Under the pieces are notes generated by a model. That model did not search any database. It saw only the letters and a list, made by a program, of their open reading frames with translations, and was not told where the DNA came from. A stretch of DNA of 64,000 nucleotides from the NCBI RefSeq assembly GCF_949769195.1, contig NZ_OX458333.1:310001-374000 (forward strand), given 5' to 3'. The DNA is from Methylocaldum szegediense (GTDB taxonomy: Bacteria; Pseudomonadota; Gammaproteobacteria; Methylococcales; Methylococcaceae). Made by a program: the position numbers and the translations under genes. This document shows, one piece after another, positions 25,988 to 34,813 of this stretch (position 1 is the stretch's first letter; each line of letters starts with the position of its first letter).

Positions 25988-27484
25988 TCAGAGCCGCAGG
26001 CCCTTGGGCACTAGCCACCGTTCGGCGAAGCCGAAAGCGCTCTCTATAGCTAGTGCGAGCAAGGCGGCCGGTATGGCGCCCTGGAGGATCAGACCAGTGT
26101 CGTCCAGGCGGATACCGGTGAGTATTAGCTGGTCGTAACCGCCCGCGCCGATCAACGCGCCCAGGGTAGCCATGCCGACGTTGATGACGGCTGCTGTCTT
26201 AATGCCTGCGAGTATCGTGCGCGAGGCAAGGGGTAATTCCACCAAGCGTAGCCGGGCTGAGCGACTGAGTCCGAGGGCATCGGCCGATTCGAGCAGGGAA
26301 GGGGGTATGTCTGCTAGGCCGGTGCACGTGTTGCGTACGATAGGCAGCAGGCTGTACAGAAACAGAGCGGCAATGGCCGGCCGAGTGCCGATCCCGAGCA
26401 AAGGGATCATGAATACGAGGAGTGCCAGCGAAGGGATGGTCTGCAGAATGCCGGTTGCGCCGATGACCAATCGCCCGAGACGAGGTCTACGCACGCAAAG
26501 AATCCCCAAGGGAACGGCGGTGAGAATGGCCGCGGTCAGCGAAATTGCGACCAGGGTGAGATGCTCGACCGTGTGGCGCCAGAGACTAGTGCCCAGGCTC
26601 GTTTGTCTGGGGGCCGCCTTGATCCCGAACCGTTTTTCCAGGAAGCCGGCCGCAACCCGGCTTTCCGGTACCTTATCGAGCTTAGCCTCGGCGTTCATGG
26701 CGACCATCGTCGCTTCGGAAATTTGCCCTTCGAGCTGTCGCAGTGCCGGCGGAAGATCGGGCTGTCGTGCCGCGAGATCAGCCCGGTAAAGGTAGACGGC
26801 GTGATAATCGGGGAAATAGCCCCGATCGTCTTCGAGTACCCGCAGCGAGTAATACCGTATCTCCGGGTCAGTGGTGTAGAGATCCGTCACGTCCAGGCTG
26901 CCGCTGACCAGTCCGCGGTAAGCCAGGTCGTGATCCATTCCGACGACCGCGTGCTGAGGCAGGCCGTAGGCTTGGCGTAAACCGGGCCACCCGTCCGCCC
27001 TACCCATGAATTCGTTGCTGAAACCGAATTTGAGCTCCGGATGTCGGCGCAATCCCGAGATGGTGGCGATTCCAAGACGGCCGGCGTGACCGGCGGTCAT
27101 GCCTAGGGCATAAGTGTTATTGAACCCGAGCGGTTCGCTCATCCGAATGCCCTGTTCGGCCAGCGCCTGGCGCAGCGCGGCGAGGTCTCGCCGGTCCCGC
27201 AGCCGGTCTGCGAGAATCTCCTCCATCAGGGTTCCGGTGTATTCCGGGTAGAGATCGATCTCGCCGTTCCGAAGCGCCTGCCAGATGAGCCGTGTTCCGC
27301 CCAACTGATCCCTGTGCTGCACTTCGATACCCTGGCTTCGGAGAATCTGGGTCGCAATTTCGCCGAGGATGACCGACTCCGTGAACGGCTTTGAACCTAC
27401 GATAAGCCCTGCAGTTTTCTCCGCTGCGGGCGTCGGGCCGCAGCCGAGCCATAAACCGAGCAGTAAGACCGTTGTGCGGATCAT
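25988..27484 (-). CDS. OpuB/OsmF-type ABC importer: binding protein fused to permease
   Basis: One 498-residue chain holds both parts of an osmoprotectant-family importer. After a signal-like segment (TTVLLLGLWLGCGPTPAAE), residues ~25-285 are the solute-binding domain (VGSKPFTESVILGEIATQIL; NGEIDLYPEYTGTLMEE). Residues ~300-498 are the permease, with LVELPLASRTILAGIKTA as the coupling region. Fused systems of this family import glycine betaine, choline or related quaternary amines, or ergothioneine; the ligand here is not shown. The ATPase gene precedes it in the transcription direction by six bases. Confidence 0.85.
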   Translation of the reverse strand: MIRTTVLLLGLWLGCGPTPAAEKTAGLIVGSKPFTESVILGEIATQILRSQGIEVQHRDQLGGTRLIWQALRNGEIDLYPEYTGTLMEEILADRLRDRRDLAALRQALAEQGIRMSEPLGFNNTYALGMTAGHAGRLGIATISGLRRHPELKFGFSNEFMGRADGWPGLRQAYGLPQHAVVGMDHDLAYRGLVSGSLDVTDLYTTDPEIRYYSLRVLEDDRGYFPDYHAVYLYRADLAARQPDLPPALRQLEGQISEATMVAMNAEAKLDKVPESRVAAGFLEKRFGIKAAPRQTSLGTSLWRHTVEHLTLVAISLTAAILTAVPLGILCVRRPRLGRLVIGATGILQTIPSLALLVFMIPLLGIGTRPAIAALFLYSLLPIVRNTCTGLADIPPSLLESADALGLSRSARLRLVELPLASRTILAGIKTAAVINVGMATLGALIGAGGYDQLILTGIRLDDTGLILQGAIPAALLALAIESAFGFAERWLVPKGLRL

Positions 27485-27490
27485 GTGCTG

Positions 27491-28231
27491 TTAGGAGAGC
27501 GAGTCGACCAGGCCGCGCTGCGCCTGAACGAAACGCGCAACGTAGTCTGTGGCAGGAGTTCCGATCAGCGCTGCCATGGGGCCCCGTTGTTCGATGGCGC
27601 CTTCCCTGAGCAGGACAATCTCATCTCCAAAATAGCCGGCCTCGCCTAGATCGTGCGTCACCATCAGCACGGTTTTGCGAAGCGAGGTGAACAGCGTCTT
27701 GAGATCGGTCTGGAGATCGTAGCGGATCAGCGGGTCCAGGGCGCCGAGCGGTTCGTCCAACAATAGGATCTCGGGATCCAGCATGAGTGCGCGCATCAGG
27801 GCCACCCGCTGACGCTCGCCTCCCGAAAGTTGGGACGGATAACGGTCCAATGTTTTCTTCGAAAGGCGAACCAGATCCGCCAGCTCGAGAATGCGGGCAT
27901 CGATCCGGGTGGAGGACCAGCCGAGCCGCCGCGGCATAAGGGCCACATTGCCACGGCCCGTTAGGTGGGGAAACAATCCTCCCTCCTGGATGACATACCC
28001 CATATGGCGGCGAAGCGCCAAAGCGGTAGCGGCGGTGATCTGTGCGCCCATGAATTCGACGGTGCCGCGGTCCGGCAGGATGAGCCCGTTCGCCAACCGG
28101 ATCAAGGTGGATTTGCCGCAGCCGCTGGCGCCGATGACCACGGTCACGCGACCTTTGGGAACCGCCAGATCAATTTCGCGCAGCACTGTGACGTTTCCGT
28201 ACTGTTTGGTGACCCGTGACAATGTCAGCAT
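27491..28231 (-). CDS. OpuCA/ProV-like ABC ATPase
   Basis: The 246-residue protein has Walker A GASGCGKST, Q-loop YVIQEGGLFPHLT, signature LSGGERQRVAL, Walker B EILLLDEPLGALD and MVTHDLGEAGYF with the switch His. GYVIQEGGLFPHLT is typical of quaternary-amine transporters. It lacks the C-terminal CBS domains of osmosensing OpuCA/OpuAA proteins, so gating by ionic strength through CBS is not expected. It is the first gene of the importer operon and is divergent from the membrane gene at 28263. Confidence 0.88.
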   Translation of the reverse strand: MLTLSRVTKQYGNVTVLREIDLAVPKGRVTVVIGASGCGKSTLIRLANGLILPDRGTVEFMGAQITAATALALRRHMGYVIQEGGLFPHLTGRGNVALMPRRLGWSSTRIDARILELADLVRLSKKTLDRYPSQLSGGERQRVALMRALMLDPEILLLDEPLGALDPLIRYDLQTDLKTLFTSLRKTVLMVTHDLGEAGYFGDEIVLLREGAIEQRGPMAALIGTPATDYVARFVQAQRGLVDSLS

Positions 28232-28262
28232 GATGCGATCCTACCCGCAAAGGAGACTGCCC

Positions 28263-28772
28263 ATGAAAATCCTGACGACGATCAAACACGAATTGCTCAC
28301 GATTCTTCCACCCACGCTGTTCTTTTTCGTGAGCTTTTGTCTGCTCATCATGACCAACCAATTGATTTCGCGGGAGTACCATATTCCGGCCGTCGGTTTT
28401 GCCAATGCGGCGATTGGAGCGCTGATCGTCGGCAAAGCCGTCCTGATTATGGACCGGTTCCGGGTCATCAACCGTTTTCCCCGTAAACCATTGATCTACA
28501 ACGTGGTGTGGACAACCGGCATCTATTTTGGCGCCACGCTGCTGTTTCGCTACCTGGAACATCTGGTGCGTTTTCTGTCGAAATTCGGAAATATCGCGGA
28601 AGCCCACCGGCAGGTCATGGAAAGCATTGTGTGGCCGCATTTCTGGTTGGTCCAAATGTGGCTGCTAGTATTGTTGTTTGTGTACTGCACGCTTAGAGAG
28701 CTGGTTCGAGCGGTCGGAAAACGGGAACTTACTGCTCTATTTTTCGGCCTGCCCGACAAGGCGAAGCCGTAG
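28263..28772 (+). CDS. Inner-membrane protein of unknown function
   Basis: ATG 28263 has an AAGGAGA site upstream. The 169-residue product has about four membrane helices (LLTILPPTLFFFVSFCLLIM; FANAAIGALIVGKAVLIM; VVWTTGIYFGATLLFRYLEH; WPHFWLVQMWLLVLLFVYC). No domain is recognised. It is divergent from the OpuB-type importer, and the 31-base spacing means the promoters must overlap the start regions. Confidence 0.75.
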   Translation: MKILTTIKHELLTILPPTLFFFVSFCLLIMTNQLISREYHIPAVGFANAAIGALIVGKAVLIMDRFRVINRFPRKPLIYNVVWTTGIYFGATLLFRYLEHLVRFLSKFGNIAEAHRQVMESIVWPHFWLVQMWLLVLLFVYCTLRELVRAVGKRELTALFFGLPDKAKP

Positions 28773-29148
28773 CTTGTTCTTGCGCCGGTGCGGAAGACTT
28801 TGGGTTGTGCAAGACCGTTTATTGTGCGGCGGAACAGCAGCAACGAACGTCGCCACGGTAAGCGGGGCGGTTGAATGGGCCGGTGGTCCTGGTTGAGAAG
28901 GGGAGCAGGTGGCAGGCATGTCCGAACGCCGTCCCAAAGGGTAGGGGGTCCCTAAAACGCAGGGCGCGTGTCGGGACCAGGCGTCAGATTGCGTCGGTTC
29001 CGAAAGTCCTATCGGGCAGGGACCCGCGGGATGCGAAGGCGGGCGCAGTCGAGCCGGTTTGGTTCATCATATCCAACATGGTGCGCATTCTTTCATCCGG
29101 TCTGAGATCATTCCGCCCGTTCCTCGAGCGTTTCCGGCGCGCGCAGTG
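28773..29148. other. No gene supported
   Basis: Open frames here overlap one another and look non-coding. No terminator with a T tract was seen. Confidence 0.35.
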
Positions 29149-29391
29149 TTACCGCCAAGCCTTGTCCATGCGGTATTTCTGCCGATATCGCTTGGAGAGC
29201 AGCTTTCCATGCTCTTCGCACAAAAACCGGTGTGCCCCGGCTAATCCGGGCAAGCTCATGGGCTTTCTTAGATCGTAAACGGCCGGTTTGCGACATTGTT
29301 CGTCGACCCAACACAATGGCCTATGGGTATACATTGCATCCATTCCTCTTGTGACGAGATCAAAGATATCAAGCAAATACGGTGCCATCAC
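29149..29391 (-). CDS. Small Cys-containing hypothetical protein
   Basis: The 80-codon frame reads coherently: YTHRPLCWVDEQCRKPAVYDL, with a basic C-terminus (HGKLLSKRYRQKYR). Spaced Cys and His (CWVDEQC, then FLCEEHG) resemble a small zinc-binding module. No signal is present. It lies upstream of the cytochrome c gene on the same strand, 87 bases from the cytochrome stop, so it is transcribed after it. Family unknown. Confidence 0.45.
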   Translation of the reverse strand: MMAPYLLDIFDLVTRGMDAMYTHRPLCWVDEQCRKPAVYDLRKPMSLPGLAGAHRFLCEEHGKLLSKRYRQKYRMDKAWR

Positions 29392-29477
29392 CTTTTTCCC
29401 GAAGGCATGGCCACCTTCCGGTAGGCTAAGAAATCCTTGGATTTGGCTTCGAGGATCGGTAAGAGAATGAGTTCATT

Positions 29478-30038
29478 TTATCTCGCTTTTTCTCCCGGCC
29501 AGATTGGAATAAAGCCGCGCCGGTTTGGCATCTCGACCCGAGGTAAGCTCGCTGCGTTCATTTCGGTGCGCTCGTCGATAATACCGTTGATGTACAAGAG
29601 ATAAGCCGTCACGGCATAAACCTGATCGTCGGTCAGGCTGCGGGGTGCATCCAGCGGCATGGAGCGTCGGACGAAGTCGAATAGGGTGGTGGCATAAGGC
29701 CAGTAGGTCCCGATGTTTTTGTCCGGATGGGGGCCGGTCAGAGAGCCACCCCCGGCCAATTCCTCGGCGCTTCCGCCGATGCCTTTGGGGCCGTGGCACG
29801 AAGCGCACTTGGCGTCGTAAAGAGCTTTGCCTTCGTGGGCCGTGCCTTTGCCCGGCGGGAGTCCGGTACCGTCCGGGAAGACATTGATGTCCTGCGCGGC
29901 GATCTCTTCGGGAGAAGCTGGGCGCCCAAGCTTCGGACCTTCCGGTGCGGCGGAACACGCTGCGGATACGGCAAACAAGACGATCGCCAGTCGTCGCAGC
30001 TGTCGCCCGTCTTGATGATGTTGCTTACGCATAGACAT
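29478..30038 (-). CDS. Exported monoheme cytochrome c, partner of the sulfite dehydrogenase
   Basis: The 186-residue product has an N-terminal hydrophobic segment with an AACS string (LAIVLFAVSAACSA), so it may be a lipoprotein. It has one heme-c site, CASCH, in YDAKCASCHGPKGIGG. A Met ligand is probably in RRSMPLDAPRSLTDDQVY, followed by the usual AVTAYLLYINGI helix. This matches cytochromes paired with SoxC/SorA-type enzymes (SoxD-like, one heme). Its start overlaps the end of the dehydrogenase gene by 14 bases, so translation is coupled. It would accept electrons from sulfite oxidation in the periplasm. Confidence 0.85.
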   Translation of the reverse strand: MSMRKQHHQDGRQLRRLAIVLFAVSAACSAAPEGPKLGRPASPEEIAAQDINVFPDGTGLPPGKGTAHEGKALYDAKCASCHGPKGIGGSAEELAGGGSLTGPHPDKNIGTYWPYATTLFDFVRRSMPLDAPRSLTDDQVYAVTAYLLYINGIIDERTEMNAASLPRVEMPNRRGFIPIWPGEKAR

Positions 30039-31305
30039 GACTCACGGTCCCATCCTCGGCCACAGCCCAGGCGACGACGGCGTTGTAGTGAAAATAACCA
30101 TGCCGTCCGCGCTCGGCGATCAGTACCTCGCGTTCCGGCTGAACATAGCCGGTTTCGTCGGTGGCGCGGCTCTTGAGCACCAAGGGAGAGCCGTCCCAGC
30201 GCCATGGGAGACGGAAACGGGTAAAACACTGCGGCAAAACCGGTTCCTGCAGAGCGGATTCCGCCCAACTGCGTCCACCATCGGCGGAGATTTCGACCCG
30301 CCTGATCCGCCCCCGACCGCTCCAGGCGAGGCCGCTGATCTGGTAAAGACCGGGACCTGATAAGTTCCTTCCGGGCGATGGAAAGGTGATGATCGACTTC
30401 GCGTCCATGACGAAAGTGAATTGGCGCGCCTTGCCGGAGGGTAGCAGTTCGGTGTATTTGGCGGTTTCATTGCGGGCCATGACCGGTCGGTTCGCCGCTT
30501 GCAAGCGGCGCAGCCACTTGACGCTGAGCACCGCCTCCCAGCCCGGCAGAATCAGCCGCAAGGGGTATCCGTTTTCAGGTCGCAAGCGCTCGCCATTTTG
30601 ATAAAGCGCGAGCATGGCGTCGTCCAGGGCTTTTTCTACCGGAATACTGATGTTCATGGCGGCGGCATCCGCACCTTCGGCGATGAGCCAGCGGGCCTCA
30701 GGACGCAATCCGGCTTCGTCCAGAATCACAGCGAGCGGAACACCGGTCCATTCGCTGCACGAGGCCAAGCCGTGGAAATAGCCGACGGGCGTCTGTATCG
30801 GCTCCTCGTGCCAGCCGGCATTGCTGTTGCCGCCGCACTCGACGAAGCAGAGACGGGAAACCATGGGATAGCGCAACAGATCGTCGATACTGAAGGACAG
30901 CGGGTTTTCGACGAGTCCGTGAATCAATAGGCGATGTCGGTGCGGGTCGATCTGCGGCACGCCGTTATGGTGCCGTTCGAAATGGAGGCCATTAGGCGTG
31001 ACGATGCCTTCCAGCTTATGTAATGGGGTCCAGGATATGCCGTTGCCCGGGGCACCCGCATTGGCCGAAATCCAACGTATAACATCTTTTTCGTGAGGCG
31101 AGGGGCGGCCGTAATTAGTGAACGGTTCGCCCGGGGTTTTCATCCAGGGTGGCGGCTCTTCGGCCAGTCCTTGGACGGCGTGCCCAGCAAGTGCTGTCCC
31201 GGCGCCGAATGCGAGGCTTTTCTTGAGAAACAGCCGGCGGTCCAGGAGACCGCCGCTGGCTGCTGGCGGCAGGCTTCCCGTTTCGTTTGCCTCTTTGTCG
31301 CTCAT
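30025..31305 (-). CDS. soxC: SoxC-like sulfite dehydrogenase, molybdopterin subunit
   Basis: The 426-residue protein has a twin-arginine signal (DRRLFLKKSLAFGAGTALAG), so it is folded with its cofactor before export. The molybdopterin domain of the sulfite oxidase family follows, with the Mo-binding Cys in SRLCFVECGGNSNAGW. A C-terminal dimerisation domain includes RVEISADGGRSWAESAL. Enzymes of this type oxidise sulfite or enzyme-bound sulfane sulfur in the periplasm. The cytochrome c overlapping its 3' end is the likely electron acceptor. No other sox genes are nearby, so a stand-alone sulfite dehydrogenase is more likely than a full Sox system. Confidence 0.88.
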   Translation of the reverse strand: MSDKEANETGSLPPAASGGLLDRRLFLKKSLAFGAGTALAGHAVQGLAEEPPPWMKTPGEPFTNYGRPSPHEKDVIRWISANAGAPGNGISWTPLHKLEGIVTPNGLHFERHHNGVPQIDPHRHRLLIHGLVENPLSFSIDDLLRYPMVSRLCFVECGGNSNAGWHEEPIQTPVGYFHGLASCSEWTGVPLAVILDEAGLRPEARWLIAEGADAAAMNISIPVEKALDDAMLALYQNGERLRPENGYPLRLILPGWEAVLSVKWLRRLQAANRPVMARNETAKYTELLPSGKARQFTFVMDAKSIITFPSPGRNLSGPGLYQISGLAWSGRGRIRRVEISADGGRSWAESALQEPVLPQCFTRFRLPWRWDGSPLVLKSRATDETGYVQPEREVLIAERGRHGYFHYNAVVAWAVAEDGTVSHVYA

Positions 31306-31629
31306 CGCGCCTCCTTTTCGAAAGAGAAACAGCTGTCGATCTTACTCCGATCAGAGGACGCAGGACATTGCTCGTTCAGACCATCGATCTTCGAATGCGA
31401 AAGGCCGGCGCGAAGACAGGGAGAAAAGGTTTTCGCGTTTCAGGCGAGAATCGGTAAGATTCGTTTGGGGCTAAGTGAAGAGGGGTTCGGATGCGGGGTG
31501 ACAAGCACCGCGTTCGGGCATGGAGAAAATTTCGATAAAAAGTCAAGGTGATGGCTGAAGCATTACAAAATGAAAACTCGGGTCGGATCGGCTGTGATCC
31601 GGTGGTTACAGTGAGGCGGGCGTTCGACC
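31306..31629. other. Divergent intergenic region
   Basis: It separates the soxC start from the DUF2232-type gene. Promoters for both should lie here, but no strong consensus was picked out. No gene is supported. Confidence 0.35.
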
Positions 31630-32508
31630 ATGCGTGAGTTTGCGGCTTTCATTATGCGAAGCCGGCTGCATGCGATCGCGATAGTCGGTTTGTTCGGGGT
31701 TTTTTCGTTGAAAGTGCTTCCTCTCGGCTTGCTCAGCGCCGCGGCGCTCGGTTTGGTGGCCTTGCGCAAAGGCTGGCTGGAGGGTGTGGTGATAGCGGCC
31801 GGCGCTGCGGCCGTGGTCTGGGTCGGTTGGTCCATGATGGAGCATCGGCCGGGTCTCGATTTCCCGGTTGTTTTTGCAGTTTGGCTGCCTTTGTTGGTTT
31901 GTGCGGAGAGTTTACGGCGTACGGAGTCCCAAGGATTGGCGCTGATCGTGACGGGCGTGATCGTTAGCGGGTTCGTCCTGGGCATGCACTGGGTCACCGG
32001 CGACGTGGTCGCGTTCTGGCAGTCCTGGCTGAAGCGGGCCGTCGCCGCGGTACCGGGGGCGACCGTTCAAGGGTTCGAGCGAGACGGAACACTGCGCCTC
32101 ATGAACGGACTGGTGGCGGTGCTCTACGGTTTTGCCATGATGTTCAGTCTGTTGTGTGCGCGCTGGCTGCAATCCTTGGTCTACAACCCTGGCGGTTTCG
32201 GTCGCGAGTTTCAGCGTCTTCGACTGCCGCGGTTGGCTTTGCCGGTGATTGTGGGCGCGATTTGGGCATCAGGCTCGGTAAGCCAGACCTTGGTTGCCGA
32301 CCTTCTGATGGTAGCGATAATGATGTACTTCTTCGTGGGATTGGCGGTGGTGCATGGGCTGGTCACCATCAGACGCTTGCATTGGGGTTGGTCGGCGCCG
32401 CCATATGTGGCTCTAGCGTTCGCTCCGCAATACGCGCTCGTAGGGTTGGCTCTGGTTGGTGCCGCCGATGCCCTGATCGATTTTCGGGCGCGGGCGAGAA
32501 AAGGATGA
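31630..32508 (+). CDS. DUF2232-type multi-pass membrane protein
   Basis: The 292-residue protein has about eight hydrophobic helices, including AIAIVGLFGVFSLKVLPLGL, GVVIAAGAAAVVWVGW and ALIVTGVIVSGFVLGMHWV. The pattern and length fit the DUF2232 (YybS-like) family, which is related to ECF-type membrane components; the function is not established. It is followed 52 bases later by a rhomboid protease gene. Confidence 0.65.
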   Translation: MREFAAFIMRSRLHAIAIVGLFGVFSLKVLPLGLLSAAALGLVALRKGWLEGVVIAAGAAAVVWVGWSMMEHRPGLDFPVVFAVWLPLLVCAESLRRTESQGLALIVTGVIVSGFVLGMHWVTGDVVAFWQSWLKRAVAAVPGATVQGFERDGTLRLMNGLVAVLYGFAMMFSLLCARWLQSLVYNPGGFGREFQRLRLPRLALPVIVGAIWASGSVSQTLVADLLMVAIMMYFFVGLAVVHGLVTIRRLHWGWSAPPYVALAFAPQYALVGLALVGAADALIDFRARARKG

Positions 32509-32560
32509 TCCGGCGAGTGGGGACGGGGGTGGTCTTTGGATTACGGCTCAGGGTCGAGCG

Positions 32561-33268
32561 ATGATTCCTTATCGTGACACGATTCCCGCCAAATATACGC
32601 CATGGATGACCTGGGCGATCATCGCGCTGAATCTGGCGGCCTTTGCCTACACCCAGTGGTTGACTCCTCAGGACTTGTATTACTTTCTGAATCTTCACGG
32701 CTTGGTACCGGCGCGGTACACGAATCCGGAATGGGCGGTTCGGGTCGGATATCCGCCCGGCGATTACACCCCGTTTGTGAGCAGCATGTTCCTGCACGGC
32801 GGAGCGCTGCATCTGGTTCTCAACATGTGGTTGCTCTGGATATTTGGAGACAACGTCGAGGATCGGATGGGCAGCGTGAGGTTTCTGGCCTTCTATCTGA
32901 TCTGCGGTTTGATCGCCGGAATCGTGCATATTTACACCAATCCCCGGTCCAACATCCCGACGATCGGTGCATCCGGCGCCATTGCGGGCGTCATGGGCGC
33001 CTATTATTTCCTGTTTCCTTACGCTCGCGTGGTGATCTGGATGTTTTTTCTGCCTTGGTTCATCGAGGTGCCGGCCATCGCCTTTCTAGGGGTTTGGGTG
33101 ATCATACAGCTTTACAAGGTGACTGTTGGCGCGCCCTCTGACGAGCCTTTCGCCGATGTCGCCTGGTTCGGACATCTCGGCGGCTTCATCGCCGGCATGC
33201 TGCTGTACCGCTTCTTTCTGCTCGAAGGACGCAAGGACGATCGATATTTTGGGCGGCATTCGGTTTGA
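32561..33268 (+). CDS. Rhomboid-family intramembrane serine protease
   Basis: The 235-residue protein has six or so membrane helices. The catalytic Ser is in TIGASGAIAGVMGAY (GASG), and the catalytic His is in AWFGHLGGFIAGMLL. HGGALHLVLNMWLLWIFGDNVED is the conserved first-helix region with the His and Asn that stabilise the oxyanion. Rhomboids cut membrane proteins within or near the bilayer. Natural substrates cannot be predicted. It is separated by 48 bases from glcD and may be read through into it. Confidence 0.9.
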   Translation: MIPYRDTIPAKYTPWMTWAIIALNLAAFAYTQWLTPQDLYYFLNLHGLVPARYTNPEWAVRVGYPPGDYTPFVSSMFLHGGALHLVLNMWLLWIFGDNVEDRMGSVRFLAFYLICGLIAGIVHIYTNPRSNIPTIGASGAIAGVMGAYYFLFPYARVVIWMFFLPWFIEVPAIAFLGVWVIIQLYKVTVGAPSDEPFADVAWFGHLGGFIAGMLLYRFFLLEGRKDDRYFGRHSV

Positions 33269-33316
33269 TGCATGAGGACCTCGCTCTGTGAATTGAGCCG
33301 GGGCACGGGTTAAAAC

Positions 33317-34813
33317 ATGGTTTATCGCGTCCATCCCTCCGAACGAGTCCCTCATCACGTCGACCGTGACTACTTTCTCCGCCTCCTCAGCGAACACATC
33401 GGGAACAACGGACTGCTGTTCGATGCGGAAGATCTTCGTCCCTATGAGTGCGACGGGCTTTCCGCATACCGCGAACTACCCTGGATCGTCGCTCTGCCGG
33501 AAACGATAGAGCAGGTTCAGGCCGTGCTCCGTTTGTGCCGGGAGCACGGCGTGCCGGTCGTGGCGCGAGGTGCGGGTACCGGTCTTTCCGGTGGAGCTTT
33601 GCCGGTCGCCAACGGTGTACTGTTGAGTCTCGCCAAATTCAACCGGATCCTCGAAATCGATCCTGTAAACCGGACCGCGCGGGTTCAGCCGGGGGTGCGC
33701 AATCTCGCCATCTCCGAGGCCGCGGCGCCTTATGGACTTTATTACGCACCCGACCCGTCCTCGCAGATTGCATGCACCATCGGCGGCAATGTCGCAGAAA
33801 ATTCTGGCGGCGTTCACTGCCTCAAATACGGGCTGACCGTACACAACGTCCTTCAGGTGCGGATAGTCACCATGGACGGCGAACTCCTGACACTGGGCGG
33901 ATCGGGATACGATGGCCCCGGTTACGACCTGTTGGCGTTGATCACGGGGTCCGAGGGTTTGTTGGGCGTGATTGTCGAAATCACCGTGAAACTGTTGCCT
34001 ATCCCACCGTGCGCACAGGTGCTCCTGGCCTCGTTCGACAGCGTCGAGGCGGCGGGCGAGGCGGTGGCCGCCATCATCGGTGCCGGTCTTGTTCCGGCCG
34101 GCCTTGAAATGATGGACAACATGACCATTCGGGCGGTGGAAGATTTCGTGCATGCGGGATATCCGATCGATGCTGCGGCGATCGTGCTCTGTGAATTCGA
34201 CGGCATCGCCGAGCAGGTCGAAAGCGATCTCCTCAAAGCCCGGGATATCTTCAGGACCCGAGGCGCGACCGATGTCCGTCAATCGACCGGCGAAGCCGAG
34301 CGCAAGCGATTCTGGGCGGGCCGCAAGGCGGCATTTCCGGCGGCAGGGCGGATTTCGCCCGATTATTACTGCATGGACGGCACGATACCGCGCAAACGCT
34401 TGCCGGAGGTATTGCACCGAATTGCGGAGCTTTCGGCCCAGTATGGGCTAATGGTCGGAAACGTGTTCCATGCCGGGGACGGCAATCTCCATCCGCTTAT
34501 TTTGTACGATGCCAACAATCCAGGCGAACTGGAGAGGGTGGAGGAGCTAGGCGGGAAAATCCTGGAGGTTTGCGTCGAAGTCGGCGGAACCATTACCGGC
34601 GAGCACGGCGTCGGTGTGGAAAAGATCAACCAGATGTGCCTTCAGTTCGGGACCTCCGAACTGGCACAGTTCCATGCAGTCAAACGGTCTTTCGACCCCT
34701 ACGGCTTGCTCAATCCGGGAAAAGCCGTTCCGACACTGCATCGATGCGCCGAATTCGGCGCGATACACGTCCACCGAGGACGGGTGGCTCACCCTGAACT
34801 GGAACGCTTCTGA
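33317..34813 (+). CDS. glcD: Glycolate oxidase subunit GlcD
   Basis: GlcD is the FAD subunit that oxidises glycolate (or D-lactate-like 2-hydroxyacids) to glyoxylate. The 498-residue protein has the PCMH-type FAD domain (VPVVARGAGTGLSGGALP; CTIGGNVAENSGGVHCLKYG) and the FAD-linked oxidase C-terminal domain (NVFHAGDGNLHPLILYD; GGTITGEHGVGVEKI). Length matches E. coli GlcD. glcE starts directly after its stop. In a methanotroph with a Calvin cycle this would recycle phosphoglycolate-derived glycolate; the Calvin cycle is not seen in this window. Confidence 0.95.
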   Translation: MVYRVHPSERVPHHVDRDYFLRLLSEHIGNNGLLFDAEDLRPYECDGLSAYRELPWIVALPETIEQVQAVLRLCREHGVPVVARGAGTGLSGGALPVANGVLLSLAKFNRILEIDPVNRTARVQPGVRNLAISEAAAPYGLYYAPDPSSQIACTIGGNVAENSGGVHCLKYGLTVHNVLQVRIVTMDGELLTLGGSGYDGPGYDLLALITGSEGLLGVIVEITVKLLPIPPCAQVLLASFDSVEAAGEAVAAIIGAGLVPAGLEMMDNMTIRAVEDFVHAGYPIDAAAIVLCEFDGIAEQVESDLLKARDIFRTRGATDVRQSTGEAERKRFWAGRKAAFPAAGRISPDYYCMDGTIPRKRLPEVLHRIAELSAQYGLMVGNVFHAGDGNLHPLILYDANNPGELERVEELGGKILEVCVEVGGTITGEHGVGVEKINQMCLQFGTSELAQFHAVKRSFDPYGLLNPGKAVPTLHRCAEFGAIHVHRGRVAHPELERF

